Source: Campylobacter showae (GTDB lineage: Bacteria > Campylobacterota > Campylobacteria > Campylobacterales > Campylobacteraceae). Taken from it: DNA of 64,000 nt. Below are positions 10,191 to 19,525 of this stretch, one piece after another. The stretch covers positions 1,922,001 to 1,986,000 of the forward strand of contig NZ_LR535679.1 of assembly GCF_900699785.1 (NCBI RefSeq), given 5' to 3'. Under the pieces are notes generated by a model that did not search any database, was not told where the DNA came from, and saw only the letters and a program-made list of their open reading frames with translations. Positions within the stretch are counted from its first letter, which is position 1. Each line of letters starts with the position of its first letter. The position numbers were made by a program, and so were the translations under genes.

Positions 10191-11089
10191 ATAGAATTTT
10201 ATATAGCACAGTTGTATATCCCTGTGATGATTTTGATTTATTTATAAAAGATTATTTGGCGTCTGTATTTAATCAAACAAATCAAACCTTTGACCTGCTT
10301 TTAATTTTAGATAATGTAGAGCCTGAAAAGGTTGAGACATATCTTTCTGAGTATAATACTGGCGGCAAAGATGTATTTATTCGAAAATTTAGGGAACATA
10401 CTCCAATAGAGCTAAGAAAAAAACAAATTGATTTAGCATACGAGTTAAATTTTGATATTTTAGTTCTTTCTGATTTTGACGAAAATGTTGCCATTAATAG
10501 AGTTGAAGAGATTGTGAAAAATATTAATGGATATGCATTTGCTTTTAATGATTTTTATGTTGTGGATCATAATTTAAAAAAGGCTAGCAAAGCAAGTTTT
10601 TTTGCAACAAGAGATATACCTAAAGAAGTCGTTAGTTATAAAGATATTTTGGAATTTAATTTTATAGGTCTTGGAAGTATTGCTCTTAATTTAAATCGGT
10701 TTAATTATAGTAATTTAAAATTTCCAAAAGAAATCAAGGCGCTTGATTGGTATATTGCCACGATGGTTTTATTAAGTGGCTGCAAAGGGGTTGCGCTATA
10801 TAATACATATGCAAATTACAGACAACATAAAAATTCATTTGTAGGATTCGATTTTAAACTAAATGAGGAAAAACTATATAAGGGAATAGATGTAAAATTG
10901 GCACATTATTATGCCTTAATTGGATATCATGAAATATTTGCGAATTTATATTACGATATGGTTGAGCTAAAGAGGTATATTCAAAATATCGGAATTAGCG
11001 AGTACATTAATTTGGTTAATACAAAATTTGATACAAGTAAGTTTTGTTGGTGGGAAAATATTAAAACAAAAAGAGAGTTGGGAATATAA
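10187..11089 (+). CDS. Glycosyltransferase family 2-like protein
   Basis: A 300-residue GT-A-type protein. The N-terminus reads YSTVVYPCDDFDLFIKDYL and then SVFNQTNQTFDLLLILDN, matching the start of GT2 enzymes; a DXD-like metal/sugar-nucleotide motif is seen as DFD (residues 96-98). No membrane segment is present, so it probably acts at the cytoplasmic face. Donor and acceptor cannot be told from sequence. It overlaps the PIG-L gene by 4 bp. Confidence 0.68.
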   Translation: MNRILYSTVVYPCDDFDLFIKDYLASVFNQTNQTFDLLLILDNVEPEKVETYLSEYNTGGKDVFIRKFREHTPIELRKKQIDLAYELNFDILVLSDFDENVAINRVEEIVKNINGYAFAFNDFYVVDHNLKKASKASFFATRDIPKEVVSYKDILEFNFIGLGSIALNLNRFNYSNLKFPKEIKALDWYIATMVLLSGCKGVALYNTYANYRQHKNSFVGFDFKLNEEKLYKGIDVKLAHYYALIGYHEIFANLYYDMVELKRYIQNIGISEYINLVNTKFDTSKFCWWENIKTKRELGI

Positions 11090-11090
11090 T

Positions 11091-12149
11091 ATGATAATAA
11101 AAGAACTAAATAGGCCGTATATAATAGCCGAAATAGGATGTAATCATAATGGGGATACTGATGTGGGCATAAAAATGATAAAAGCTGCAAAAGATTGTGG
11201 CGCAGATGCTGTAAAATTTCAATATTTTACAAAAGATAATTTATTTACAAATGACTATTTAGATGAATTGGATTCCGGTAGTGTTAAACTAGAAAATGTT
11301 GATAAATGGGAAGATAAAGAGCTTGGATTAACCAATATAAGAGATCAAATTAATGCATTTACAAACGACGAAAAGCAATTATTGATTTTTAAAAATTATT
11401 GTGATGAAATAGGTATAGATTTTGGATGTACCCCCGTAGACAACGATGGCGTTAAATTCTTATCAAGTATAAAAAGTGATTTTGTAAAAATATCGTCAAT
11501 GGATGCAAATAATTTAGAAATAATAGAGGCTTGTATTGATGTAAATTTACCAATAATTATTTCTACCGGAATGGCAACGCTGCAAGATATAGATAAAATT
11601 TATAACCTTTTTGTGCAACAAAAGTATACAAATTTTTCAATACTACACTGTGTTTCAATATATCCTCCGAGAGATGAAATTGTAAATTTAAATTTTATAG
11701 ACACCCTAAAGCAAATATATGATTGCGAAATAGGTTACTCCGATCACTCGCTTGGCTTTTCGCTGCCGATTGCGGCAATAGCAAAAGGTTGCAAAATAAT
11801 AGAAAAGCACTTTACATTAGATAAAAATATGCCAGGATGGGATCATAAGGTTTCGGCAGACGAAAATGACTTAAGGATTATTTGCAGGGAAGGAAATAAA
11901 GTATTTAGGTCTCTTGGAAGTAAGTATAAAATCTTATCAGAAGACGAAAAGGAAAAAAGAAAAAAATTTAGAAGAAGTATGGTTGCCAGGTATGATTTAA
12001 AAAGAGGGCATGTGTTGACAAAAGAGGATTTTGTTTATAAAAGACCTGGGACTGGAATATCTCCAGACGAAGCAACGTTTTTTATAGGGAAAAAAATTAC
12101 TAAAGATATAGAAAAGGATAAAACTATATTCCGGAGTGATTTTGCATAA
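11091..12149 (+). CDS. NeuB/SpsE-family ulosonic acid synthase
   Basis: A 352-residue enzyme that condenses phosphoenolpyruvate with an aldose to make a nonulosonic-type 2-keto-3-deoxy acid. The N-terminal TIM-barrel starts IIAEIGCNHNGD and VKFQ; ISTGMAT and GYSDHSLG are conserved; the C-terminal antifreeze-like SAF domain covers about residues 290-350. The substrate loop reads MPGWDHKVSAD rather than the GPDHK.. of classic NeuB, so the sugar substrate may differ from ManNAc. The ATG at 11091 directly precedes the conserved MIIKELNRPYIIAEIG, so upstream in-frame starts are rejected. No NeuC, LegG or PseG epimerase/hydrolase lies nearby. Confidence 0.85.
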   Translation: MIIKELNRPYIIAEIGCNHNGDTDVGIKMIKAAKDCGADAVKFQYFTKDNLFTNDYLDELDSGSVKLENVDKWEDKELGLTNIRDQINAFTNDEKQLLIFKNYCDEIGIDFGCTPVDNDGVKFLSSIKSDFVKISSMDANNLEIIEACIDVNLPIIISTGMATLQDIDKIYNLFVQQKYTNFSILHCVSIYPPRDEIVNLNFIDTLKQIYDCEIGYSDHSLGFSLPIAAIAKGCKIIEKHFTLDKNMPGWDHKVSADENDLRIICREGNKVFRSLGSKYKILSEDEKEKRKKFRRSMVARYDLKRGHVLTKEDFVYKRPGTGISPDEATFFIGKKITKDIEKDKTIFRSDFA

Positions 12150-12201
12150 TAAAAAATAAAATAAAGTATAGTTATATTTTGGCGATGAAAGATGTAGTGT
12201 G

Positions 12202-13224
12202 ATGATTTTTAAAAAGTATTGTTATAAGATATCGAGCCTTAAGATCCTAGACGATTTACTTATTGCTCTAGAGCAAACAGGTGTTGGCTCATTGGTTATA
12301 GTGGATGATGATTTTAAGCTGGTAGGGCTTGTTACCGATGGCGATATAAGAAGGGCTATTTTAAAAAAAGAAACAAGCATAGAAGCTATTATTAATACAA
12401 AACCAGAAGTTTGGCTAGATACACAAGCTAGGCAATCTGGGGTAAATTATATGAAAAAAATTCATAGGAATATTTTGCCTATAGTTAATAAAAATAGGAT
12501 TGTGGTTGATGTTCTTTGTTTGGATGAAATTAATTTTACTAATATTGATAGCCCGGTTGTTATAATGGCTGGAGGGTTAGGCACAAGACTTTATCCGTTA
12601 ACAAAAGAAACTCCAAAACCAATGCTTTTGGTAAACGGTAAGCCGATTTTGGAGAGAATTATTGACAGATTAATGGCTCAAGGATTCAGAAATTTTTATA
12701 TATCTATTAATTATTTGGGCGAACAAATAAAAAATTATTTTAAAGATGGATCTAGTTGGGGCGCTTCAATACGGTATATAGAAGAGTCAAAGAGACTGGG
12801 CACAGCAGGCGCATTGTTCAAATTAAAAAATAATATTAGTGAGCCTTTTGTGATTATGAATGGAGATATTGTAACAGATTTAGATTTTAGAAATTTCTTG
12901 GAGTTCCATAAAAATACCGGCAGTGTGTCTACTATGTGTCTATATAAGCAGTCATATCAAATCCCTTTCGGCGTAGTGGAGTTTGATGATGGTCTTAATA
13001 TGGTTAGGATAAACGAAAAGCCAAACAATGAGTATTATGTAAGTATGGGTATATATGCCGTTTCTCCTGAAGCACTTGAGTATGTTCCCGAAAATGAGTA
13101 CTACGATATGCCAACCTTGTTTCAAAATTTAATTGATAATAATAAGAAAATAAAAGTATTCGTATTTGATGGCTTATGGAATGATATTGGCAGGATTGAG
13201 GATTATAGGTCTGTTAATCTATAA
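12202..13224 (+). CDS. PtmE-like nucleotidyltransferase with N-terminal CBS pair
   Basis: About 340 residues. Residues 1-110 hold two CBS motifs (GSLVIVDDDFKLVGLVTDGD and the one near PIVNKNRIVVDVL), and from about 118 comes a sugar-1-phosphate nucleotidyltransferase domain with VIMAGGLGTRLYPLTKETPKPM. This arrangement is that of C. jejuni PtmE, a glucosamine-1-phosphate guanylyltransferase feeding legionaminic acid synthesis; the nucleotide used here is not known. A GTG at 12199 lies one codon before the ATG chosen. It is preceded by a 50-bp gap after the synthase gene. Confidence 0.8.
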   Translation: MIFKKYCYKISSLKILDDLLIALEQTGVGSLVIVDDDFKLVGLVTDGDIRRAILKKETSIEAIINTKPEVWLDTQARQSGVNYMKKIHRNILPIVNKNRIVVDVLCLDEINFTNIDSPVVIMAGGLGTRLYPLTKETPKPMLLVNGKPILERIIDRLMAQGFRNFYISINYLGEQIKNYFKDGSSWGASIRYIEESKRLGTAGALFKLKNNISEPFVIMNGDIVTDLDFRNFLEFHKNTGSVSTMCLYKQSYQIPFGVVEFDDGLNMVRINEKPNNEYYVSMGIYAVSPEALEYVPENEYYDMPTLFQNLIDNNKKIKVFVFDGLWNDIGRIEDYRSVNL

Positions 13225-13245
13225 ATAAAGCTATAGTGGGATTAA

Positions 13246-13959
13246 ATGAAAACAGCAATTATTTTACAAGCAAGAATGGGTTCCTCGAGAAGACCGTATA
13301 AAATATCGGCTTTGTTCGACAGCAAACCTTTGTTGTATTGGCAGATTAAAAGGTTGCAACTTAATAAAAGTGTTGGTGATATTATAGTCGCAACGACTGA
13401 CGAAAGTCTAGATGACTCCACAGAGTTTATGGCCAAACAAGCTGATGCAAAAGTATTCAGAGGCAATTGTTGTGATGTAATGAAGAGATATATTGATGCT
13501 GCCGAATATTACAATATATCAAATATTATTAGAGTGTGTGGAGATGATCCTTTGGTGGATCCTGAGTGCATAGAAATGCTCTCGAATGAAATAAAATTTG
13601 ATAATAATAAAATCATAACGGCAAGTCACAATAATGGCTGGTTGCTTGGAACTTCTGCTGAAGCATTTTCTTTAGAAAATTTAAAAAAATCTTATACGGT
13701 AGCTTCTATTGAAGAAAAAGAGCATGTGGTCCTAAATTTTTATAGGAATACCGATAGATTTAGTTTGATTAAAATTAAGCCTTTATATTTTTATCAAAAT
13801 TTATCTTTTACGGTTGATTACCAAGAAGATATAGATAATGTCATAGATGTTCTTAGGTATTTTGGTGGGATAAATTTTTCACAAAAACAATTTATTGATG
13901 ATTTAAAAAATAATAAAATAAAATTATCTCATTTTAGACAAGATAAGTATAGCATATGA
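13246..13959 (+). CDS. SpsF/NeuA-like cytidylyltransferase
   Basis: A 237-residue protein starting TAIILQARMGSSRRPYK, the nucleotide-binding signature of the acylneuraminate cytidylyltransferase / SpsF family, with the acidic CGDDPLVDPE motif near residue 100. It should activate a ulosonic acid as its CMP derivative. In canonical members the first motif reads R.GS.R.P.K; here Arg-Arg-Pro-Tyr-Lys keeps the key charges. It follows the PtmE-like gene by 21 bp and overlaps the class III aminotransferase by 4 bp. Confidence 0.8.
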   Translation: MKTAIILQARMGSSRRPYKISALFDSKPLLYWQIKRLQLNKSVGDIIVATTDESLDDSTEFMAKQADAKVFRGNCCDVMKRYIDAAEYYNISNIIRVCGDDPLVDPECIEMLSNEIKFDNNKIITASHNNGWLLGTSAEAFSLENLKKSYTVASIEEKEHVVLNFYRNTDRFSLIKIKPLYFYQNLSFTVDYQEDIDNVIDVLRYFGGINFSQKQFIDDLKNNKIKLSHFRQDKYSI

Positions 13960-15356
13960 AAGGATTGGGGTGGAAAATGGATTATAAAAAATCTTTTGAA
14001 ATAAATGAAAAACTGCACAAGTTGATTCCAGGCGGGAGTCATACATATAGTAAGGGGGAGGATCAGTTTCCTTATAATTCTCCAAGGGTTATGTCTCACG
14101 CCAAGGGCGCATATACTTGGGATGTGGATGGGAATAAATTTATAGATTGGGCAATGGGCAATAGGGTTTTTATATTAGGACATGCTTTTGATGATGTGGA
14201 TGATGCGGTAATAAAAGCCATGAAAAACGGCACTAATTATACAAGACCAGGCATATTGGAGTATGAAACAGCTGATTATTTAATAAATGAACATTTTAAA
14301 AATAAATTTGATATGATTAAATTTGGCAAAAATGGATCTGATGTTACAACTGCGGCGGTTAAGTTGGCTCGTGCTTATACTGGAAGAAAGTATATATTAG
14401 CTTGCGGTACGCACCCGTTTTTTTCCATACATGATTGGTTTATAGGCTCTACTAATATGAACAGTGGAACGCTGGATAGCGAAAGAGCATATACGATTAA
14501 ATTTATTTACAACGACCGAGATAGTGTAGAAAAAGCTTTTGAACAATATAGGAATCAAATTGCTGCGGTTATTTTGGAACCTGTTAAAAATGATTCATTG
14601 TATATGAATGCAACAGATGAAGATTTTCATTTGGAGACAATTAATGGCAAGGATAATTCTGCCTCAAATAACTTTCTGCAGTATTTGAGAGAAAAGACAA
14701 TAAAAGAAGGATCCGTATTAATATTTGATGAGATGATTTCGGGTATGAGGTTTGACCTAAGAGGTGCACATAATTTATATGGTATTTACCCAGATTTATC
14801 GACATTTGGAAAATCTATTTCGAATGGATATTCTTGTTCTTTTTTGGTTGGTAAGAAGGATATTATGGAGCTTGGGGGATTGCATCATAAAAAGGAAAGA
14901 GTATTTTTACTATCTCAAACTCATGGATCTGAGACGATAGGATTTGCAGCAACTTTGGCTACAATTAAGGCTTGTAAGAAATATAATGTATCAAGTCATG
15001 TTTGGAATTTGGGTAAAAAGCTAAAAGATAATTTTAATAACCTTCTTTCTCAAGAGAGTATGGATAAAAATTTTAAAATAATAGGCTTTGATGCAAACCC
15101 ACAAATTATCTGCATAAAAGAAAATGGAGAATTTTGGCCAGAGTTGCATACTTTTTTCCATGATATTTTAATAAACGAAGGTATTTTTATTCCATGGATA
15201 ACTATAACGTATAGTCATACCGAAAAAGAATTAAAAGTTACCATGGATGCTATAGAGAAAGCACTTAAAATACTAAAGCCTATTATTAAAAATAATGAGG
15301 TTGAAAAACTTTTAGTTGGTAATCCGGTAAAGCCTGTATTTAGAAAGTATAATTAA
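13956..15356 (+). CDS. Class III PLP aminotransferase (glutamate-1-semialdehyde aminomutase-like)
   Basis: A 466-residue fold-type I enzyme. Family landmarks: LIPGGSHTYSKG near the N-terminus, LIFDEMISGMRF (PLP aspartate) and STFGKSISNGYS (PLP lysine). It resembles HemL, but its place in a sugar locus argues for transamination of a keto-sugar or keto-acid. Two starts are possible: 13956 (ATGA overlap with the previous gene) and 13977 (MDYKKSFEINEKL, closer to relatives). Such an enzyme is not part of the standard legionaminic or pseudaminic acid routes. Confidence 0.8.
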   Translation: MKGLGWKMDYKKSFEINEKLHKLIPGGSHTYSKGEDQFPYNSPRVMSHAKGAYTWDVDGNKFIDWAMGNRVFILGHAFDDVDDAVIKAMKNGTNYTRPGILEYETADYLINEHFKNKFDMIKFGKNGSDVTTAAVKLARAYTGRKYILACGTHPFFSIHDWFIGSTNMNSGTLDSERAYTIKFIYNDRDSVEKAFEQYRNQIAAVILEPVKNDSLYMNATDEDFHLETINGKDNSASNNFLQYLREKTIKEGSVLIFDEMISGMRFDLRGAHNLYGIYPDLSTFGKSISNGYSCSFLVGKKDIMELGGLHHKKERVFLLSQTHGSETIGFAATLATIKACKKYNVSSHVWNLGKKLKDNFNNLLSQESMDKNFKIIGFDANPQIICIKENGEFWPELHTFFHDILINEGIFIPWITITYSHTEKELKVTMDAIEKALKILKPIIKNNEVEKLLVGNPVKPVFRKYN

Positions 15357-16138
15357 TGAAAATTGCCACAGTATCCCTAAATCAGTTTTGGGAAGATAAG
15401 TATAAAAATTTAGATTTATGTACAAAACATATCCAGCTAGCTTCTAGCAAAAATACGGATTTAATAATTTTCCCAGAAATGACATTAACTGGATTTTCAA
15501 ATAATATAGGCTCGACAGCTGAAAATGTTAAAAATAGCGAAACTATAAAAAGTTTTTCTATTTTAGCAAAGAAATTTAATGTTGCAATAGTTTTTGGTAT
15601 GGTTGAAAAAAATCAGGAAAAAGCATTAAATAAGGCTGTGTTTGTAGATAAATTTGGAAATATTTTGGATGATTATTCAAAGATTCACCCGTTTACTTTT
15701 GCAAATGAAGATGTGTTTTTTAATGCAGGGAATAAACTTTGTATTGTAGATTTTTATAATTCCAAAATCGGACTTACTATTTGTTATGATTTAAGATTTC
15801 CTGAGCTTTATTCTTCCTTGGCCTCTAAGTGTGATCTTGTAGTAAATATAGCAAATTGGCCTTTAAAGAGGGTAGATCATTGGAATACCCTGCTGAAAGC
15901 AAGGGCTATAGAAAATCAAGTTTTTGTAATTGGTGTAAATAGAATAGGCCTAGATGGAAATGGATTAGAATATGTCGAAAGCAGTAAAATATTTAATGCA
16001 AACGGCGAAGAACTAAAATCTGAAAAATATGAGAATATGAAAATATATGATTTAGATATAATCTGGACAAAAGATTTTAGGTTACAGTTTGATACGGTTA
16101 GCGATAGAAAGGTTAAATTTTACAAGGAAATATTGTAG
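15356..16138 (+). CDS. Carbon-nitrogen hydrolase (nitrilase superfamily)
   Basis: A 260-residue amidase with the Glu-Lys-Cys triad visible: FPEMTLTGF (Glu41), YSKIHPF (Lys109) and ICYDLRFPE (Cys143). The size and motifs suit the omega-amidase / general amidase branches. It may hydrolyse an amide made or released in the pathway, for example the omega-amide left by a glutamine-using transaminase; this is inferred from its position after the class III aminotransferase. One-base overlaps on both sides show tight coupling. Confidence 0.8.
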   Translation: MKIATVSLNQFWEDKYKNLDLCTKHIQLASSKNTDLIIFPEMTLTGFSNNIGSTAENVKNSETIKSFSILAKKFNVAIVFGMVEKNQEKALNKAVFVDKFGNILDDYSKIHPFTFANEDVFFNAGNKLCIVDFYNSKIGLTICYDLRFPELYSSLASKCDLVVNIANWPLKRVDHWNTLLKARAIENQVFVIGVNRIGLDGNGLEYVESSKIFNANGEELKSEKYENMKIYDLDIIWTKDFRLQFDTVSDRKVKFYKEIL

Positions 16139-16908
16139 TGCTAAAAAATAAAGTTGTAGTTATTACTGGCGGAGCTGGTTTAATAGGTAAGGAATTTGTA
16201 AAAGCTGTTGTTGAAAATGGCGCAATAGCTATAATTGCAGACATAAATGATCATATAGGCCTAAAAGCTAAAGACGATTTGTGCAAAGAACTAGATTCTT
16301 CAAATATAGACTTTGTAAATCTTGACATTACATCAAAAATATCCTTGGATGTATGTATAGAATATCTACATAAGAAGTATAAAAGAATAGACGCATTAGT
16401 AAATAATGCCTATCCTAGAAATAAAAATTATGGTAATAGTTTTTTTAATGTGGAATATTGTGATTTTGCAGAAAATTTAGGCTTAAATTTGGGTGGATAT
16501 TTTTTAGCCTCTCAGCGGTTTGCTAAATATTTTAAAGAGCAGGGGTACGGAAATATTGTAAATATTGGCTCTATTTATGGCGTTGTTGCTCCAAAATTTG
16601 AGATATATAGAGATACCAATATGGATATGCCTGTTGAGTATGCTGCTATAAAATCAGGGTTAATTCATCTTACAAAGTATATGGCAAAATATTTTAAAGG
16701 TGAAAATATAAGAGTTAACGCCTTGAGCCCCGGTGGAATACTTAACAATCAGCCAGAAAGTTTTTTGGAAAAATATAAAGAGCAATGTCTGAGCAAGGGA
16801 ATGCTAGATAATGACGATCTGAAAGGAACATTGATATATTTACTTAGCGATATGAGCAAATATGTAAATGGGCAAAATATAATAGTTGATGATGGATTTA
16901 GCTTATGA
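16138..16908 (+). CDS. PtmA-like short-chain dehydrogenase
   Basis: A 256-residue classical SDR. Cofactor motif VVITGGAGLIGKEF is at residues 6-19, LVNNAYPRN near 86, catalytic Ser near NIGSIYGVVAP and the YAAIKSG motif supplies Tyr and Lys. The NNAYPRN form and PEYAAIKSG-like region are typical of the flagellin-modification protein PtmA group. It would reduce or oxidise a keto group of the sugar precursor. GTG start at 16138, overlapping the amidase stop. Confidence 0.83.
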   Translation: MLKNKVVVITGGAGLIGKEFVKAVVENGAIAIIADINDHIGLKAKDDLCKELDSSNIDFVNLDITSKISLDVCIEYLHKKYKRIDALVNNAYPRNKNYGNSFFNVEYCDFAENLGLNLGGYFLASQRFAKYFKEQGYGNIVNIGSIYGVVAPKFEIYRDTNMDMPVEYAAIKSGLIHLTKYMAKYFKGENIRVNALSPGGILNNQPESFLEKYKEQCLSKGMLDNDDLKGTLIYLLSDMSKYVNGQNIIVDDGFSL

Positions 16909-18326
16909 GCACAAATTATATTACAACAAGCAAAGGCGAAGTAGTTAAATTTTCGGACTTGAAGCGCAGAACGCCTTCATCTGTTTATTTTTCATCTTTG
17001 CATGATCGTGTTTGTTTAAATATAGCTAAAAGAAAGATATCAAATACAGATAGTGATGATTTTAAGTTGTATGTTAATTTGCTTATTTTGAAATCGAGCA
17101 AGGTAAAAGAATTAACTTCATTGATATTTTTAATAACACATAATGTTTTAAGTGTTAGTGAAATAAGGTGCAGTTATATTGAAAAATCTTTTTTTGATGA
17201 CTTTATATGTTTGAACTATAATATTAAATATACAATAAATTTTAAGCAGTATGATTTTATTGATATAAAATATAAATATATTATTTTCCCAGTAAAAATA
17301 ATTTTGCATAAAATATACAGGCTTTTGAAAAACAAAGTTGAATACAAAAAAAGTCTTATAAAGACTTATATTGAAGATACTATAAATTTTTATCCAAAAC
17401 AAATCCAAAATTCTACAATTTTTATATATCCTTTTAATCTAAATTTTAATAGACAAAGAAAATTTATTGAGTATTGCAAAAAAAATTATCCCAATAATTA
17501 TTCTTTAATGGGAAATCCATACTCTTTATTTGGCTATTTGCTTGGAATGATAACCAAGGATGGCGATTTTAATGTAATAGAAGCCGAAAAAAAAGCCTAT
17601 ATGATACACTCTCATGAGTTATTAAAATTTAATATTAAAGAACTATATACATTAGATGAATTTGAGACAGCATCTTTTGTAATGAATGGCAATTTAATAA
17701 GAAATAATGTCTTTGTTTTAAATAAGACTCATGGAGTTGGAGGATATTGCCTGTATTTAAACTATTCTGTTTTAGAAGTTTTTACATCTAGGCAGTATGA
17801 GCGATACACAAAGTGGAATCCTCATATAAGGGTATTGTTTCAAAAAATAAATACTTTTGAAAACAAGGAATGTAAAGATAAAGGCGTAAAATTGGTTTTT
17901 ATGCATGGCAATATGGATGCTTGCGGTTTATATTATGAGGAAGAGCTTGAGCAAAAAATAATTAGAAAACTAAAAGAAATATCACTAAATTTAAACGTGG
18001 ATTATTTTATTAAATTTCATCCAAATACTACAGATAAAGCAAAATTGAAATATAAGGATTTGGAAATAAAAGAAGTGACCAAAATTGAAGATATAGAGAA
18101 TCCTTTATTTTTTACTATATTTTCAACATCTTTTTATGATTTTCTAAAATTTGGACCTTTTATTTTTTTATCAGATGATTTTTTTAAGCAGGATGATATT
18201 TTTGGAAGAGATATGGTGGCATGCTATAACTACAATAGTGCTGAGGAGATAATAAAGCATAGTATAGTTTATGAAAATTACAAGCATTTACATAAAAGTC
18301 AGATCGAACTTCTTAATAGCAGATAA
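16905..18326 (+). CDS. Putative glycosyltransferase, possibly of the sialyltransferase-like GT-B type
   Basis: A 473-residue protein I do not recognise by name. It is very AT-rich and Lys/Ile/Asn/Phe-rich. The C-terminal half looks like a GT-B fold: VFMHGNMDACG near 331-341, an HP motif in IKFHPNTTD (His372-Pro373) and a small-residue motif FSTSFYDFLKFG (Ser407-Thr408-Ser409). HP followed by an SS/ST motif is the shared signature of bacterial sialyl- and polysialyltransferases, which would suit a CMP-ulosonate donor made by the genes upstream. This is inference. No membrane segments. Confidence 0.5.
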   Translation: MSTNYITTSKGEVVKFSDLKRRTPSSVYFSSLHDRVCLNIAKRKISNTDSDDFKLYVNLLILKSSKVKELTSLIFLITHNVLSVSEIRCSYIEKSFFDDFICLNYNIKYTINFKQYDFIDIKYKYIIFPVKIILHKIYRLLKNKVEYKKSLIKTYIEDTINFYPKQIQNSTIFIYPFNLNFNRQRKFIEYCKKNYPNNYSLMGNPYSLFGYLLGMITKDGDFNVIEAEKKAYMIHSHELLKFNIKELYTLDEFETASFVMNGNLIRNNVFVLNKTHGVGGYCLYLNYSVLEVFTSRQYERYTKWNPHIRVLFQKINTFENKECKDKGVKLVFMHGNMDACGLYYEEELEQKIIRKLKEISLNLNVDYFIKFHPNTTDKAKLKYKDLEIKEVTKIEDIENPLFFTIFSTSFYDFLKFGPFIFLSDDFFKQDDIFGRDMVACYNYNSAEEIIKHSIVYENYKHLHKSQIELLNSR

Positions 18327-18328
18327 AA

Positions 18329-19525
18329 ATGAAAAAGAAAGTATTTTTATATATCGTATCAGAGGCTATATCAAGAGGAATCCCGCAGCTAATTTTGGTT
18401 GTTTTAGCTATTGTGGTGTCTAAGGAGGATTTTGGGGTTTTTATCTTAATATACGGGCTGGAATCCCTGATTGTTTTATTGCTACCAAGTAATTATGTCG
18501 AAATTTTATATACTTTACAAAAAAATAGCAATCAAATAAGAATATGCAATAGTATTTTTACTATAAATTTCATCGTTTCTATATTTATTTTTTTGGTCTA
18601 TATTATTTTCGAAGAAAAACTAAACCATTTTTATGGATATAACAATGGTTTAGTTTTTGGTTTCATTGTTATATCTGCTTTTGTGACATCTTTTATGAGA
18701 TTCTATAGGGTTCAATTACAGATTTCTTTGGATCATACAGCAGCAATAAAGAATATGTTGTATTCATTTGGTTTATCAAATTTGTTTATTGTATTGTTTT
18801 TATTGATATTTGATGATAAAGTTTTTGCTTTTTTTGTTGGTAAGGCATTAGGACTTATATTGTATGCTTTGCACTTGATTTATGATAAAAAACTTAAATT
18901 TTATATATCAAAATCAATCTCTGTATACTTCATGTTGAGAATAAAATACTTATTTTTGTTCGCTGTTTATTCCTGGGTTTTTGGATATGGATTTATTTAC
19001 ATCGTTAAGGCTGTTGGCACTCCGGAAGATGTTGCCAATATTGGCTATGTAGTAACTTTTTCAACACCATTTCTTTTGCTGGCAAACGGCATTAATCAAA
19101 TGTACAACCCAAGGCTGAAGCAGCTATTATCAATAAGTTTTTTAAAGGGTTTTTTGTTTTCAAAAAAGGTAATGTTTTTATATGTTGCTATATCGGCAGC
19201 AATTATACTTGTATCGTATTTTATAGGCTTTATTGATTTTGATATATTAAATAAGTATAGTGATGCTATTTTGATAAGTGCGATTATATTTGGGTTATCG
19301 ACTTACAAGTATGTTTACGAGGTGTATTTATATATTTATGATTTATTTAAAAATTATGTTTTTGGAACAATTTTTGTGGAAACTTTTGTCCTGTTTTGCA
19401 TTATTTTTGTTTATAAGACCTACGGAATAAATATTATTTTTCTTTACCCCGTACTTATTTTTTCTAGAAACATATATGTATATTTGTTGATGTCTGAGAT
19501 CAAAAGGCTAAATGTTGAAAATTAG
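18329..19525 (+). CDS. wzx: Wzx-type O-antigen flippase / oligosaccharide transporter
   Basis: A 398-residue polytopic membrane protein with about 10-12 hydrophobic segments, starting KKKVFLYIVSEAISRGIPQL, which suits the polysaccharide-transporter branch of the MOP superfamily. It would flip the lipid-linked repeat unit across the inner membrane. The gene follows the putative glycosyltransferase by 2 bp and its end overlaps the start of the polymerase gene by 14 bp. Sequence drift in Wzx proteins is high, so the call rests on topology, size and locus. Confidence 0.78.
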   Translation: MKKKVFLYIVSEAISRGIPQLILVVLAIVVSKEDFGVFILIYGLESLIVLLLPSNYVEILYTLQKNSNQIRICNSIFTINFIVSIFIFLVYIIFEEKLNHFYGYNNGLVFGFIVISAFVTSFMRFYRVQLQISLDHTAAIKNMLYSFGLSNLFIVLFLLIFDDKVFAFFVGKALGLILYALHLIYDKKLKFYISKSISVYFMLRIKYLFLFAVYSWVFGYGFIYIVKAVGTPEDVANIGYVVTFSTPFLLLANGINQMYNPRLKQLLSISFLKGFLFSKKVMFLYVAISAAIILVSYFIGFIDFDILNKYSDAILISAIIFGLSTYKYVYEVYLYIYDLFKNYVFGTIFVETFVLFCIIFVYKTYGINIIFLYPVLIFSRNIYVYLLMSEIKRLNVEN

